Position numbers and translations under genes: made by a program. 64,000 bases of DNA from Nemania diffusa. Its lineage: Eukaryota > Ascomycota > Sordariomycetes > Xylariales > Xylariaceae. Below the pieces are notes generated by a model. That model did not search any database. It was not told the DNA's origin and worked only from the letters and a program-made list of their open reading frames with translations. The stretch covers positions 5,734,501 to 5,798,500 of the forward strand of contig JBBPUQ010000003.1 in assembly GCA_038501195.1 (NCBI GenBank), written 5' to 3'. Shown here piece by piece: positions 48,721 to 60,143 of this stretch; position 1 is the stretch's first letter; every line of letters begins with the position of its first letter.

Positions 48721-49793
48721 ATGCTACGTGTCTCACGACCTTGCATCCGGACCTCTCCCCTTTCCCATGCTATAAGCAGCCTCTACTCGCACCGACGCTT
48801 CCGGGCTAGTCATACGCACCACGCACGGGAAACCATGGAGCCCCGAACCTCGATCGCCGAGTTCCGTGATCTCGTCACCTCGAGCAACCGCGTCCTCGCC
48901 CTCTGCGGCGCCGGACTGTCCGCCGCCTCGGGCCTGCCGACCTTCCGCGGCGATGGCGGTCTCTGGCGCAATCACGAGCCCACGTCGCTGGCGACCCCCG
49001 AGGCCTTCCAGTACAACCCCGCACTCGTGTGGCTCTTCTACGCGTGGCGGAAGCACATGGCGCTGAAGGCGCAGCCGAATGCCGGCCATTACGCGCTCGC
49101 CGAGCTAGCCAAGACGAAGGAGAACTTCTTGTGCTTGACACAGAATGTCGATGGTGAGCATCACTCAGCTTCACCCTACCATTGATTCTCCTACCCTCTT
49201 GTTCGCGATACTTACTATCCGCAGGCCTCTCCCCCCGCGCCGGACACCCAGATGAGAAACTGCGGCTCCTCCACGGCAGCATCCTAGACGTGAAGTGCTT
49301 CAACGAATGCGGCTACATCGAGCGGCACAACCTCGCCGACCCGCCCTGCCCCTCTCTCGCCCCGGCCTCCGAGGACTATCCCCCGGACCAGACCATGCCC
49401 CTCCTCGACCCGAGCATCCCCGCCCCCAAGATCGAGCTCGCAGACCTCCCGCACTGCCCAAGGTGCAAGACCGGCCTACTGCGCCCGGGCGTCGTCTGGT
49501 TCGGCGAGGACCTGGACGACGTCATGCTCATGGGCATCGACAACTGGATCATGCGCGGCCGCGTCGACATCATGCTCGTCGTCGGCACCTCCGCCGCCGT
49601 GTACCCCGCCGCCGGCTACGCGCGCAAGGCGCAGCGGCGGGGCGCTGTCGTTGCTGTTGTCAACCCGGACCCGGAGGCCGCGGAGGGGCTTACCGGTAGT
49701 GATTTCTTCTTCCAGGGGGACGCGGCGGAGATTCTGCCGTTGCTTTTTAAGGGGGTTATTGGGACGGTGGAGGGGAACGGTCAGGGAGTGTAG
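48721..49793 (+). CDS. SIRT5-type NAD-dependent protein deacylase (sirtuin), probably mitochondrial
   Basis: Removes acyl groups from lysine using NAD. Exons 48721-49153 and 49225-49793 join in frame to give 333 residues. The first 38 residues are rich in Arg, Ser and His and free of acidic residues until the end, a likely mitochondrial presequence. A second Met (39) would give a cytosolic form. The NAD-binding GAGLSAASGLPTFRG is at 63-77, QNVDGLS at 141-147 and the catalytic His in LLHGS at about 161. Zinc cysteines lie in KCFNECGY and HCPRCKTG. FYAWRK places Tyr-107 and Arg-110 in the Y-x-x-R arrangement known from SIRT5, which favours succinyl, malonyl or glutaryl lysine. It starts 102 bp after the retrotransposon LTR. 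Confidence 0.9.
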
Positions 49794-49961
49794 AAGTAGG
49801 CAGTTAATTGTGTTGAACGTATACTAAGGGGCACAGACATCCCATTCATATATATAAGCAGGTCTTCCTACCTCTCTGCCATAGTCAAATTAAATAGTAC
49901 GCTCATGCCAATCACTTCATCGAATTGCATGCTACGCTGAATTCTGCCATTTGTCGAAAAA

Positions 49962-50045
49962 TCGGCGGAGATCTTACCGCTACTATTTGAAGGTGTTAGT
50001 GGGACGGTGGCGGGAATGGTAAAAGAAAGAAGGCATACGTAGTTA
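49962..50045 (+). pseudogene. Decayed tandem copy of the sirtuin 3' end
   Basis: Reads SAEILPLLFEGVSGTV in frame, matching the sirtuin C-terminus AAEILPLLFKGVIGTV encoded at about 49723-49790. Similarity continues into the 3' flank (GTAGTTAA versus GCAGTTAA). The copy lies about 170 bp downstream in the same direction and has no visible upstream exons. Confidence 0.7.
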
Positions 50046-50251
50046 AATTTATGCTATATTTACATCTAGCTCCTTTTTCAAATCGTAGCAAATTTTGCCC
50101 TAAGCACACCCGACTCTTTGCAGTCTACCTAAGGATACTAGTCACCCCTACATCTTACCCTGAAAAACTGTTCCGAGCTCAAAATTCAGTCTGGTTAACT
50201 CAGAACTGGGAAACGCAGGTAAGCAGTCGCGCGGGCGCCATATCAGCGCGT

Positions 50252-50616
50252 CTACTCGCGTAAGCATTTTCTAAGCTCATCCTGCTCGCTATTAGAATCT
50301 CTCCTACGACCGATGTATTATAGATAGATAGTTCGATGTGCTTACCTCCGTCAACTGCCTTGGCGCATTTATATAGATTTTGCTTGTCCCTACCTAGACA
50401 AAAGCCTCGTCAGCAGCCAACTCGGGGGGGGGGTTTCAAGAAGCAACGCTACAAGGCATTTAGACTCACCCGGAACTTAAAGCCATAATCGCCGAATAGA
50501 CGGACGAGCTCTAGCTGCAATGCTCCCGCGCTATATTTATTCGCCTCGTCCAAGACTTGTTGGACCAGGGTGTCATCGGGCTTAAGATCCGGCGTCTCTT
50601 GGTTGGGAGTCGACAT
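50252..50616 (-). CDS. Tiny three-exon protein A (74 aa) of the kinase/HET locus
   Basis: Exons 50616-50470, 50393-50346 and 50281-50252, all joined in phase 0 with GT-AG introns of 76 and 64 nt. The protein begins MSTPNQETPDL, is acidic and helical in the middle (DTLVQQVLDEANKYS, LQLELVRLFGDYGFKFR) and ends with exon 2 KIYINAPRQLTE and exon 3 DELRKCLRE. A second gene at 55144-55506 has the same exon plan, with a middle exon of exactly 48 nt, and the same C-terminal pattern of I-x-APR-x-LT-x-DE-x3-C. It has no signal peptide or membrane span. The family is not recognised. A regulatory or adaptor role beside the kinases is inference from position. A 10-nt poly-C run lies in intron 1. Confidence 0.62.
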
Positions 50617-51826
50617 TTTGAATGATTGGGTTGTTAGTTGCACTAATAGGACTTTAGGAGATAGTTGTCTGTTGTGGTCCCATCTTCCCGATGTTGGATG
50701 GGGTTTGTAACCATCTTATATCCATTTCGTCTCTCAGCGACCTGTGTAAACAATCTACATGTTTGAGTCATAGGGCATACGCAATCTGTACAAACATTTA
50801 ACATCCAATCAATGTGATATATGTGCTAGAGGGGTAACGACTCATTAGCTGAGGGCGGATTCGATGTAAGGAGGAGGATTGTAAAACTCTCGCACAGGTG
50901 TAACATGAAATGTGATACCCATGGCAAATCTTGAAAGACCCCCTAGCCGAGTGACCAGCCTATTAAGAGTAGGTATGGGATGCCCAGGCTTCGAGGTCAA
51001 TAAGCGGCTAGGTGATGTGCTCTGTTTATAAGCAGTACGTAGCTACGTAAGCATCGTGTAACTATGTGATAGGGGGCTTAGTCCAGAGTGAAGATAGGTC
51101 ACGTATGTCAACAATGCCGAGTAGAAGCTAAGTAACAGTATAGGGTGAGAGCTCAATATGATTGATTCCTGGATTCTTTTAGATTTATCAGGGAGGAATC
51201 CTCTCTTTATATGCTAGTAGTATTTGATATAAATACCCCTGGGGCTTCTAGAAGCGTCCCAATTACGGCTTCATCGCCTAACAATTTGCTTCGTAGGCAG
51301 GTGTAAATTACAGGACCTAAGCACTTAAGCAAAGGTCCTTTTCGAATCTTCTATCATGATAGCTGGGGTACTCGGGCTGCGGCTCTTACTCTTCTCAGTG
51401 TAGTGAAGCAGGCTGGAGCATCTAAGTGACTTGGACCTTCTACGCACAAACTATGCTCAGGATATTCAGTTACGGCTGACAGCCTATGAGAGGCCCTCAT
51501 AGTGCTTGAGGAGTAATGTAGTTTAGGTATAAAGTCACTAATTCTCTAGGATGAGGTGAGTGTAGTATGCCTAGCTAGAGCACATGAGAAGCAAGGGGAG
51601 TATCAGCTATATAGGTATACATGAGGAACAACTAGCCCTTTTAATAGTTTTCTGCCCCTATTAGTGCAAGTAATAAAATACACTTGCGCTATCTCAGAAG
51701 GCTCTAGAAAAACCGAAATCCTGAAATGCAAGGTCCATGGTTCAACGCCGGGGTATTCGTCTCAAAACAAAGCAATAGGGGTATCGATGAACGCCAACTA
51801 AGATAGAAAATCCAATCGCTGGCCAG
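50617..51826. other. Intergenic region with no supported gene
   Basis: Lies between tiny gene A and the kinase gene, both on the minus strand. Only short open frames without recognisable content. Confidence 0.5.
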
Positions 51827-54516
51827 CTAACTTGTCTGACTCTCCTCCCTTTTAAATGTAGGCCTGTGTTCCCACTGAGGGATCGGTTTGGATTTGGTGT
51901 ATTCAGAGAGCCCTCGAGGAAGATGGGAACTTCCCCCATGGTTCAGCTTCTTCTTAGCAAATCCGCCCTGTGGAAGAGCTCCAACGGAATCTTCCTGCCT
52001 TGGCACTGCTTTCGTCGTATATTCTTCACTCTTTTCGCATTCCTTAAACATGTCGTTCAGCCGCTTGTAGAGTCCCGAGCATGACACCCGACTCTCTGGG
52101 TCGATGACTAGCATCTCTTCTTCAATCAGCTTCAGGAATTCGTGTAGATATTGTGTACATCGCGGATGTAAGTGAAAATCCTCGATAGACTATGTGGCTT
52201 CGTGTAAGTAAGTCTCGGACTCCCTCTCGACGCATCGGTTCCACTGAACATACCTTGGTTACAGCGTCTTTCACCTTCCTAACTCCAGCCGGATCGCAAT
52301 CAAAGAACGCGTCGGTATTGAATTTGTACCGCGACCTCATGTCGGGCGATATTCTACTTCTGGTAAACTCGTTGACGAGTGAGATTCCTCCGAGGAACCA
52401 TGCGACGAACTCCAAGTATACGCAACCTAGCGACCACATATCGGCAGGCCGGCCGGGCGACTTCCCTACCATGTCACACTCAGGGGCACGGTAGGTATAT
52501 GTGATAGGGTCGTCCCTTGTAGACCTGGTCATGCGAAACCTGAGCTCGGATACACCAAAATCGCATATTTTCAAAACCGGCTTGGCACTTCCCCGTCTGG
52601 GATAGTACAGGATATTTTCTGGCTTGATGTCGCCATGTCGACCCATTTGAGAAATCTTCCCGATTTCTTTCGCTTCCTGCTCGTCCCGCCCGGGCGGGAT
52701 GGAAGGCCAAGTAGTATGGTCGTGTAGCTTCAACAAGCCATGGGCAATGCCTTTGCACTGCCCTGATCCCCATAAGAGGGTGTCATAATTGAACTCGGGG
52801 CATGGATTGGCTCCTTTCCAGTAACCGTAGAGGTTTCCGTCGGCCCGATAGAAGATCATATTAAACTTGTGCCCAGTTTCGTTAGCCAGCTCATAAGTTG
52901 CAAGCAGGATGACAATATTATCATGCTGGTTGTGCCCCTTGAATTTGCTTAGAATGCTGCGCTCGCGTTCGAAAGCCTCGCGGTTCGGCTTGTGGAGCGC
53001 CTTGATAGCGAAACCTCGTTTCGATAGACTTTCGTCGCTGAACGTATGATGGTGAGGATGGATATCCACCATGGTTACCATTCCGCCACCACCTGAATCA
53101 TCGCCATTGTCTGGTTTATGACCTTTTCCAGCATCGTTGGAAGTTATGAATGGCAACTGACTTCGACGGGCTATCACATAGTGTTTCACTAAATTGTATT
53201 CGCCCTCTTCGAAAATAGGGGCAAGGAACCACCACTGGTAATGTAGGAAGTCGCCTATTTTGTCTGGCTCCCAGCTATTGAAACAGCTGAGAGGCCTAAT
53301 TAAATCTTCCCCTGCTGGACTCTTCGTCTTACACGCCAACTTATGTTTTCCATTCTTCTGCAGTGGCAAGTCGTCGTCGATTAGCCCCTCGGAGATCAGT
53401 GCAGGTAGTGTGTCGGTCTTCCCTGCTAAAACCAATATGGCGAATAATTTCCTGACTGAGGTAGTGTACTCATTTTTATCTTCTTGAGTTTGGACAGTAG
53501 GGCAAACATCATCTGCGTGTCTCTGAATCTCCTGATTCGACTTATTGGGCAGGGCTGTCTTTAGCTCTTTTAGTATCGCTTCTCGATTAACCAATTCGTA
53601 GAGCTTATTATTCGGTATAAAGCCCAAGTTCGAGTTTTCATCGAATGGTACCAAGGAATCGTAGAGCTGAGCACGCAGTCCGCTTGTAATAGTATCATAC
53701 AGGTCTCTATCTGGCAGAGGTAAGTCGTTTCTCTCGATTGGTGGCTTCTCATGGCTGCTATTGCTGGTCCACTCGCCAAATCCCTGGAGATCAGAAGCTT
53801 GATCTTCGCGTTTTGTCTGATTGCTGTCTTTGAAAATCGTAACTTTGCTAGGAGAATCTCTAGAAGTCAAGGGGAAGGTCCGGCTCTCCCAGCGACGGAT
53901 AGGTTTGAAGCCGGTAGAAGTTCGCGGACTAGAGGCAGTCGCATCACGCGCTGTTGTTTCTTTCTAGGGACTTATCAGTATGCGTCTACTAGCGAGAGTT
54001 TGTAGATGAATCATCATGAGTTTAGGGAGTGCTTACGTCTGCCTGCTGAGACTCATGGTCAAGAAGTTCCAGATCAGATGTCACCACATCCTCGTCCCCT
54101 TTGCTATGAGCAACACTCAGAAGGGGCGAGGTCTTCGTAGTTGTGAATGTGACTGTAGTACTAGAACTTGGGCTCTTCCCATTACTTGACGTTTGATATC
54201 CAGGGTCGCTTCCATCGTAGCCTGAGGATGGATCGCTCCGGCGCTCAAAGCCAAGCCGATGTCCATCAACTCTAGTAATGACCGAGAGATGCTGAGGCTT
54301 CCGCGGCGGCTGTGAAACATATTTTTGACCATCAGGGTCCGGTATTGGATGTTCAGGTTTCAGCGTATCAAGCCTCTCGCTACTGCTTATTATGAAACGA
54401 CTGCTGTCTAACGGGGGCTCCTCTATTCGTGACTCGTCCTGGGTCACATCGTGCATTGATAGAGCGCCTATCGCCTGCTTATCATCCTCCGGGGGCTGAA
54501 CTGTGTTTCGCTCCAT
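51827..54516 (-). CDS. Ser/Thr protein kinase with HET-locus-type N-terminal module
   Basis: Exons 54516-54037, 53963-52254 and 52189-51827 join in frame to give 850 residues. Residues 1-190 are Ser/Pro-rich and disordered. A module at about 240-420 contains VRKLFAILVLAGKTDTLP and HYQWWFLAPIFEEG and is shared with the kinase-HET protein at 60143. The kinase domain follows: FAIKALHKPN with the ATP-binding Lys, then RHGDIKPENIL with catalytic Asp-605. KICDFGVSE, the activation segment YTYRAPECD and DMWSLGCVYLEF complete it. No clear Gly-rich loop is seen. The HRD motif is HGD, as is common in this fungal group. The C-terminus (last 80 residues) is basic and polar. The substrate is unknown, and a role in signalling or incompatibility is inferred from its neighbours. 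Confidence 0.85.
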
Positions 54517-55143
54517 GTGACTAATTGGAGGGGATTCTCTTTGAAGAGCTGGGTATTGCGAACTACCGCTTTCCGAACAATTGGGCCACTACATAAAGCG
54601 GCAGCAAGTTATCGTCTACGAAAACGACAAGAACATGGAGAAATAGTGATAATATAGAGCGAATTCAAATTTTCCATTTGAACATCATCTTTCACGGTCG
54701 CTGATTTAGACCAATAATATACTCTCGCTTAAAAAACTGATGCGATGCGGCCTCCAAGGCAGACTTGAGCGGCACATGGGTATCTACTTCGGTGTGATCC
54801 CTGTCTGGCGTGGTAGTGTAAAAACTGATTACTGGTTAGGAACAAACCGTTCCGACACCGCCTCATGTCGGCTTACGCTGTGCTTATCTCCAACACGTTG
54901 TATTGGGGGCCCTTCTAAGCGACAATTTCGGTGAGTTTCTAGCCTACAGAACGAATACAAGGCATAATGAGAAACTTGCGAGTTTACGAAACAGTGATTT
55001 GAACATAAGGAGTGCGGCAAATATTGAGGTTAGTATTTAACAGTCCCTGTCTCGTATATTCATCTCTACAATCGCGCAACTTTCTCTGATATAAGCCTTG
55101 CGAGTATTCTATGTTCAATTAAATACCGTTCAAGCATTCACAA
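54517..55143. promoter_or_regulatory. Divergent promoter of the kinase gene and tiny gene B
   Basis: 627 bp between divergent start codons of the kinase (minus) and tiny protein B (plus), an arrangement that allows co-regulation. No specific site was recognised. Confidence 0.45.
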
Positions 55144-55506
55144 ATGTCTACTCTCTCGATATCCAATGTTCGCTCAATACCCAGCTTCGGGGAAAATCCC
55201 TTGGAGGACCACACAACTCAGGATATTTCCGGACGATACATAAGCTCGTCAAAACTAGTGCATATGTTGAGAAACAAGTTCGGACCGGATGCCTACGATG
55301 TCCACGTATGTCAAATCACTTCCCCAGAAAGAAGTAAATAGACCCTGGAACTAAACACTCTTTCTTCAGGTGGCACATAATTCCTTCTGCATCAAAGCAC
55401 CGAGGAAGTTGACTACGGTAAGTTTTCCTTAGCTAGCTACGGTTAGAATACCAAACAATTAATTACCTAGGTAATTTAGGATGAGATTGCTGAATGTCGC
55501 CGATGA
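55144..55506 (+). CDS. Tiny three-exon protein B (78 aa), paralog of protein A
   Basis: Exons 55144-55305, 55370-55417 and 55480-55506, all phase 0. The product begins MSTLSISNVRSIPSFG and has a helical middle SSKLVHMLRNKFG with YDVH. It ends with exon 2 SFCIKAPRKLTT and exon 3 DEIAECRR. The middle exon is 48 nt, exactly as in the gene at 50252-50616, and the aligned tails share I-x-APR-x-LT-x-DE and a late Cys-Arg. Gene B is transcribed away from the kinase gene. No targeting signal or membrane span is seen. Function is unknown. It reads like a small fungal protein family found next to signalling kinases, but I cannot name it. Confidence 0.62.
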
Positions 55507-56134
55507 GCTACAGCCCTTCATATAATTTCGCAGCTAGCGACATACTACTGTCTGGTCTGTCTGCTCACCACATCATAACCAGTCATCAAGCAAGGATAGC
55601 TACACAACTGGAGGCACTAGCATTTCCTTGAGTACTTTCAACACAAGCAGTCATTTACAAATTGTACAACGAGCGTTTATATCGCGACCACGATAGGATG
55701 TAGCCAACGGCACATTAATTAAACGGTGTTTTACTTAACACTTGATGGATTATGAATTTCGTTATTTACTTAGAGCTTCAATCATTACAACAAGTAGTGA
55801 AAGGATTCATGCACTGGGAGGCTTTCCATTCACTGAAAGGATACATACCCTCTTCAGACATTTTGGCTTCTTTTTTAATCTCACAATAGGCTATGGCTCC
55901 TGGACGGGGCAAAGCAGGGTGGAGGACACTCTAAATATTTATCTCTTTTATTCATGTTTGGAACTTGATTCTTTTGCTTTTTAAACAGCTCATATCGGAC
56001 TTCTATAACTTTAAGTTTAACATATAAATAAATATCCTTCATTAGTCATCGCTAAGAGAGAATTGACCAAAGTTGAAGTGAACTAGAATGCCCCTAGGAG
56101 AAGTGAGATTACATGAAATATATATCCGAATGCT
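55507..56134. other. Convergent intergenic region
   Basis: Lies between the 3' ends of tiny gene B and the kinase-HET gene. No supported gene. Confidence 0.5.
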
Positions 56135-59100
56135 TCATTGGATTACGCCTAGTATGCTAGGCTTGTCTCGCATGATAAACTTTCCAAGCATGAAACCAGC
56201 TCCAACTCGCTCATATGCTTTTTCGCCATTAGTGGTTGGATCAGTTGGCTCAACAAGTAGAACATGATATCGTTTCTCCGCGTCCTCCTTGCCATCTTTT
56301 GACTTGGAAACAACCACGCATTGAATTCTTCTTGTACCCTCAGGCCGCTGCCGATCAGTGTCGTAAACGAGCTTGGCTTCTGTAGGACGCCAGCCAGCGA
56401 CGTTGAAGTCTCGCACTGTCACTACGAGTTTCGTTCTAGAACCATTTGTAGGTATCCCACCCGTAACGCTCCACGGAGGCTGAATATCATGGGTTTCCCA
56501 GTCTGTTTTATCGAATGGTGGGGCGAGGTAGTCAATGCCTCCTTGGTATGCCATCCACGACCATGTAGGCACTGATATGTTGCGCTCAGGGGGAAATGAA
56601 ATACAGGATAACCATGGAATAGGGGCACCCTCTGGGGCTTCAGACCGCTGCCATAGAAGACTTCGGTGAAATAGGCCTTTTCCTTGGCCATCATCAAATA
56701 TACCGTGCCCGCCCTTCGTTTTGTAGGCGGTTCTCAGACGATTTTCCAAGCCCCTGATAGCAAAAGGCCTATCCTCTATGCGCGTGAATTCTAGACGCGA
56801 GTATTGCTTGTATAGGTCTTGGAAATATACGATCTTAAGGCCGCGTTTCGAGTTCATAGCTTTGTCGGGGAACTTTGGATCACCTAGGAAATCTACCATA
56901 TTACTGTATGAGTTGTTAGTACGAGGGCCTTTTCTTTGGAGGATTTGATATACTTACTGCTGCATCTTTGTAAGAGATTGACATCGTATACCTTGACCGC
57001 ATTCGAAATAGGTTTGCTTTTCAGTGAAGAATATCGTTCTTCGAGCAAGCGCGCGTTCTTGTAATACCCATCCTCTTTGGTTCAAGGAGCCTTCAAGAAC
57101 ATGCTTGCTGAAATCATCTATCCACTCGCACACATAGAGTGGCTTCTCGCCCTCTGGTTGGAGGGTAATGTATTTCCTTGGTTTGAGTTGCTTGAGGAAC
57201 CCGTCGTATTGGTTGGTTGCTCGACTTGCTGCCAAAACGCAGTATGCGCAACTGAATACCGTCTCCATTTGCTTCGACTCTTCTTTGAAATCACCGTCAT
57301 CACCTTGAACTATGCAAAGCGAATCTATCCAAAGATAACGAACATTAAGAGTCCTTGCCGTGACCACGGCATCTTTAAATGTAGCTGGTAATTCGTCTTC
57401 CGGTATCCGACGCTTGAACGCAGCTAGTTCCCGGCCTCGCCCGCTCTGATCTTTTCGTAATGTACTGAAGTGCAGCTTTTCCTCCGACTCATCACCCCAC
57501 CGGTGAGAAAGAGCAATATATTTACTACTCTGAAGTGTGACCTCGCGCGTTTCTAATAGGCGCAACTCTGGTGACTCATTGGTTCCAACATCGATTAATC
57601 GTGTAGGCAAAGGAATATGTTCTAGAGCACTACATTGAGTATGGTCATCGTCGCAATTTTGCAACCAAAGGTTAATTAGACGGAAGAACTCTGGAGTACC
57701 GGGCTGTAAAAGTTCTGGAAGCCCAAGCTGAATTGGACTGAAAGAGTTGGGTTCTTGTGCAACCGAGTTAGCTATCATAGAATGATTTGGATCTTTGATG
57801 AAAAATGAATGAATAAAATGTAGCTCTTACCAGGGCCCCTGAGCAATGATAGTACAGGTAGTGAACTACTACCTGATATCTTGAGCGTAGACGCATCGCG
57901 CATGAACCGGACCTTTGGGTCTTTCAACTTGTCGCTTTTTATGTGCACATCCCATAATATTTTGCAGAGACCACAATTTCGTGATCGCCCGTCCATCATA
58001 TCCTCGCGTTTTGCATCTATAACAAATCCTCCTCGCCGAAAATTGTAGCTTTTGCACCGGTCGCAGAGAGTAGTAGGGACCGATCTTTGCGGTCGGAATG
58101 CTTCGGCTCCTAGCTGAACTAGTGCCTTGTTTGCAAAAACCTCGTCGACAGGAAACTCCCATTGATCAAGTGAAGGTAGCCTGTAATCGGTATTCATAAT
58201 CCCAGTATTTCTAGCTTTCGCGGTTAAGCTTGCCCTAGAATCGTGGAATTTCAAGGCTATGTTTCCTTCTTACCTTGGCGCGTGACTTAATATTGATGGG
58301 AGCTTACTGCCTGGTAGCACAACATTATCTCGTGGCTTTCCAGTGAATGCGTAACTCTCGTTTGCGAGTTTATCGACTATCCCCTTCATACTTTCTCTTA
58401 GTACTTCGGCTGTGACCCGGTAAGAGCGTATCTCATCGTTGGCATCAGGCTGTTGAAAGCCAGGTCCTCCTTGAAAGGTACCTCCAACCGCGCTAGGACG
58501 GTGAGGCGGCAAGTCGATAGCGAGTAACTTTTTTTCTACTAAATCCAGGAGATCATTGATAGCTGAATTCGTCGTGCACTCGGGATCGTGAGTTTTTATG
58601 TGTTGCATCCATCGCTTTATAACTGTATGCACACTCGTTTTGGTGCCATTCCCATCCTTAACGCTTTCGAAATATTGGAAACCACCCTCCTTGAGCTCTT
58701 CGTGAAGCTTCTCGATCTCACTATAGCCGTATAGTAGCCATATAGTGTATTCAAATATGATGCATCCCATAGACCAAACATCATATAGGCGAGACCTAGG
58801 CCCTAGGGCGTGCTTAGCTTCTGGTGGCTCATAGAGGGCAGTGCCATGCTACAACGTCGAGATTAGCAATAGGACCAGATAGCGGCCTAAGGAAAGGAGT
58901 GGGGAGCTGAACAACACTAACTTTCGTTCCCGTTGCTTTTGTGCGGTCTTGGGTGAAAATGACATGATGTTTGGCCAGTCCCATATCAGCAATTATCAAT
59001 TTGCCAACGTCCCTCGAGTCATTGACATTGTCAAGGAACCGTAGGATATTGTCAGGCTTTAAATCACCATGGCGGATGTTGCTAGCAAGGAATTCCTCTG

Positions 59101-60143
59101 CTTGTTCAACCGGGCGTCCTTCAAGAGCAAATGTAACAGGGGGGTTGATGCCGGATGCATCGTCAGATTGAGTCGGCGGGCGGGGTTCGAAGTTGTGAAG
59201 ATGATATAGAGCGTCAGACAGCTGATAAACCTGTTGAACTGACGCCCTGATGAGAGCTAGCGAAGGAACCTGTTCTTTGGTTTCCTTCCAGAACTCCTTG
59301 AGGTTACTGTTGGCCCAAGGGAACATGAAATACCGATTGTTGCCTCTTCGTATGGCGGCTAAGCACCTAATAATATGTTCATGACCCAGAACATTGATGT
59401 CTTGCAGAGCCCTAGCTTCCTTCTCCCATTCCTTATCTACTTCGTTCTTGTCATCTCTGCTGGTCGTTGCGCCATTGAGCTGGATCTCTTTAATTGCCAC
59501 CTAATGAAAGGGTCAGAACGTAATTTCGTGGATACAATATAGGAGAGGTTCCTACCTTGCCGTAACCGGGATATCGGTGGGCTGGATGAACCTCGAATCC
59601 ACAAACACTACTAAATCCGCCGTTCCTGACCTCACTATACCTATTGGTGAAGGGTAAAATAACGAGAGGCTGCAAGTCATGGTGGAACTGAGTCTCGGAG
59701 AATACTGGAGTGATGAACATCCATTGTTTCTTGTAGAAATCCTTGCGCTGTGTGAGGCTTTCATCCTCCCATATAGTTAGAGTCGCCTCTCTCTCATCGT
59801 TGCTTGCGTTGCTATTCGGGTCGCTGATTGGGAGACGCTCGTCGTTGAATTGCCTAGCACGAAGGCGCCTCATAGCTTTCAGAATCCCGCCGCTAGGGAA
59901 GCTGCAAACAATCATGATGGCGAATATCTTTCTGGCATTTTGATGTATCCACCGGACCAAGTCCTGTCGGCCTGGATCGTCGTCGGATTCGGCATTCTCC
60001 AACTCACGCGCTATCGCTTCCTGAGTTACAGATGCTTCAAACTGGTCTTGGGGGCAGAAATCTTCGGGTCGGCTATCAAATTTGCTTTCCACAAGAGCTG
60101 TAGAGATACGGTCTGACAAGGACTGCTCCTCCATGGTTCTCAT
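56135..60143 (-). CDS. Protein kinase-HET domain fusion protein (heterokaryon incompatibility type)
   Basis: Six exons join in frame: 60143-59556, 59500-58922, 58848-58274, 58234-57831, 57771-56958 and 56903-56135, giving 1242 residues. An N-terminal module (ARKIFAIMIVCSFPSGG, QWMFITPVF) is shared with the kinase at 54516. The kinase domain has VAIKEIQLNG, RHGDLKPDNIL with catalytic Asp-342, IADMGLAKHH (DMG in place of DFG), GTALYEPPEA and DVWSMGCIIFEY. A Cys-bearing linker CDRCKSYNFRRGG and NCGLCKILWD follows, then the HET domain. That domain has YIALSHRWG at about 800, YLWIDSLCIVQGD at about 861 and NQRGWVLQERALARR at about 946. HET domains trigger cell death after non-self contact in fungi. 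Here a kinase could gate that response, which is inference. The 58274/58234 junction is what fuses kinase and HET parts into one reading frame. Confidence 0.85.

Noticed and set aside
51827..60143. Kinase gene at 54516 and kinase-HET gene as one gene
   Set aside because: The divergent tiny gene B at 55144-55506 lies between them on the opposite strand, and each has its own start and stop.
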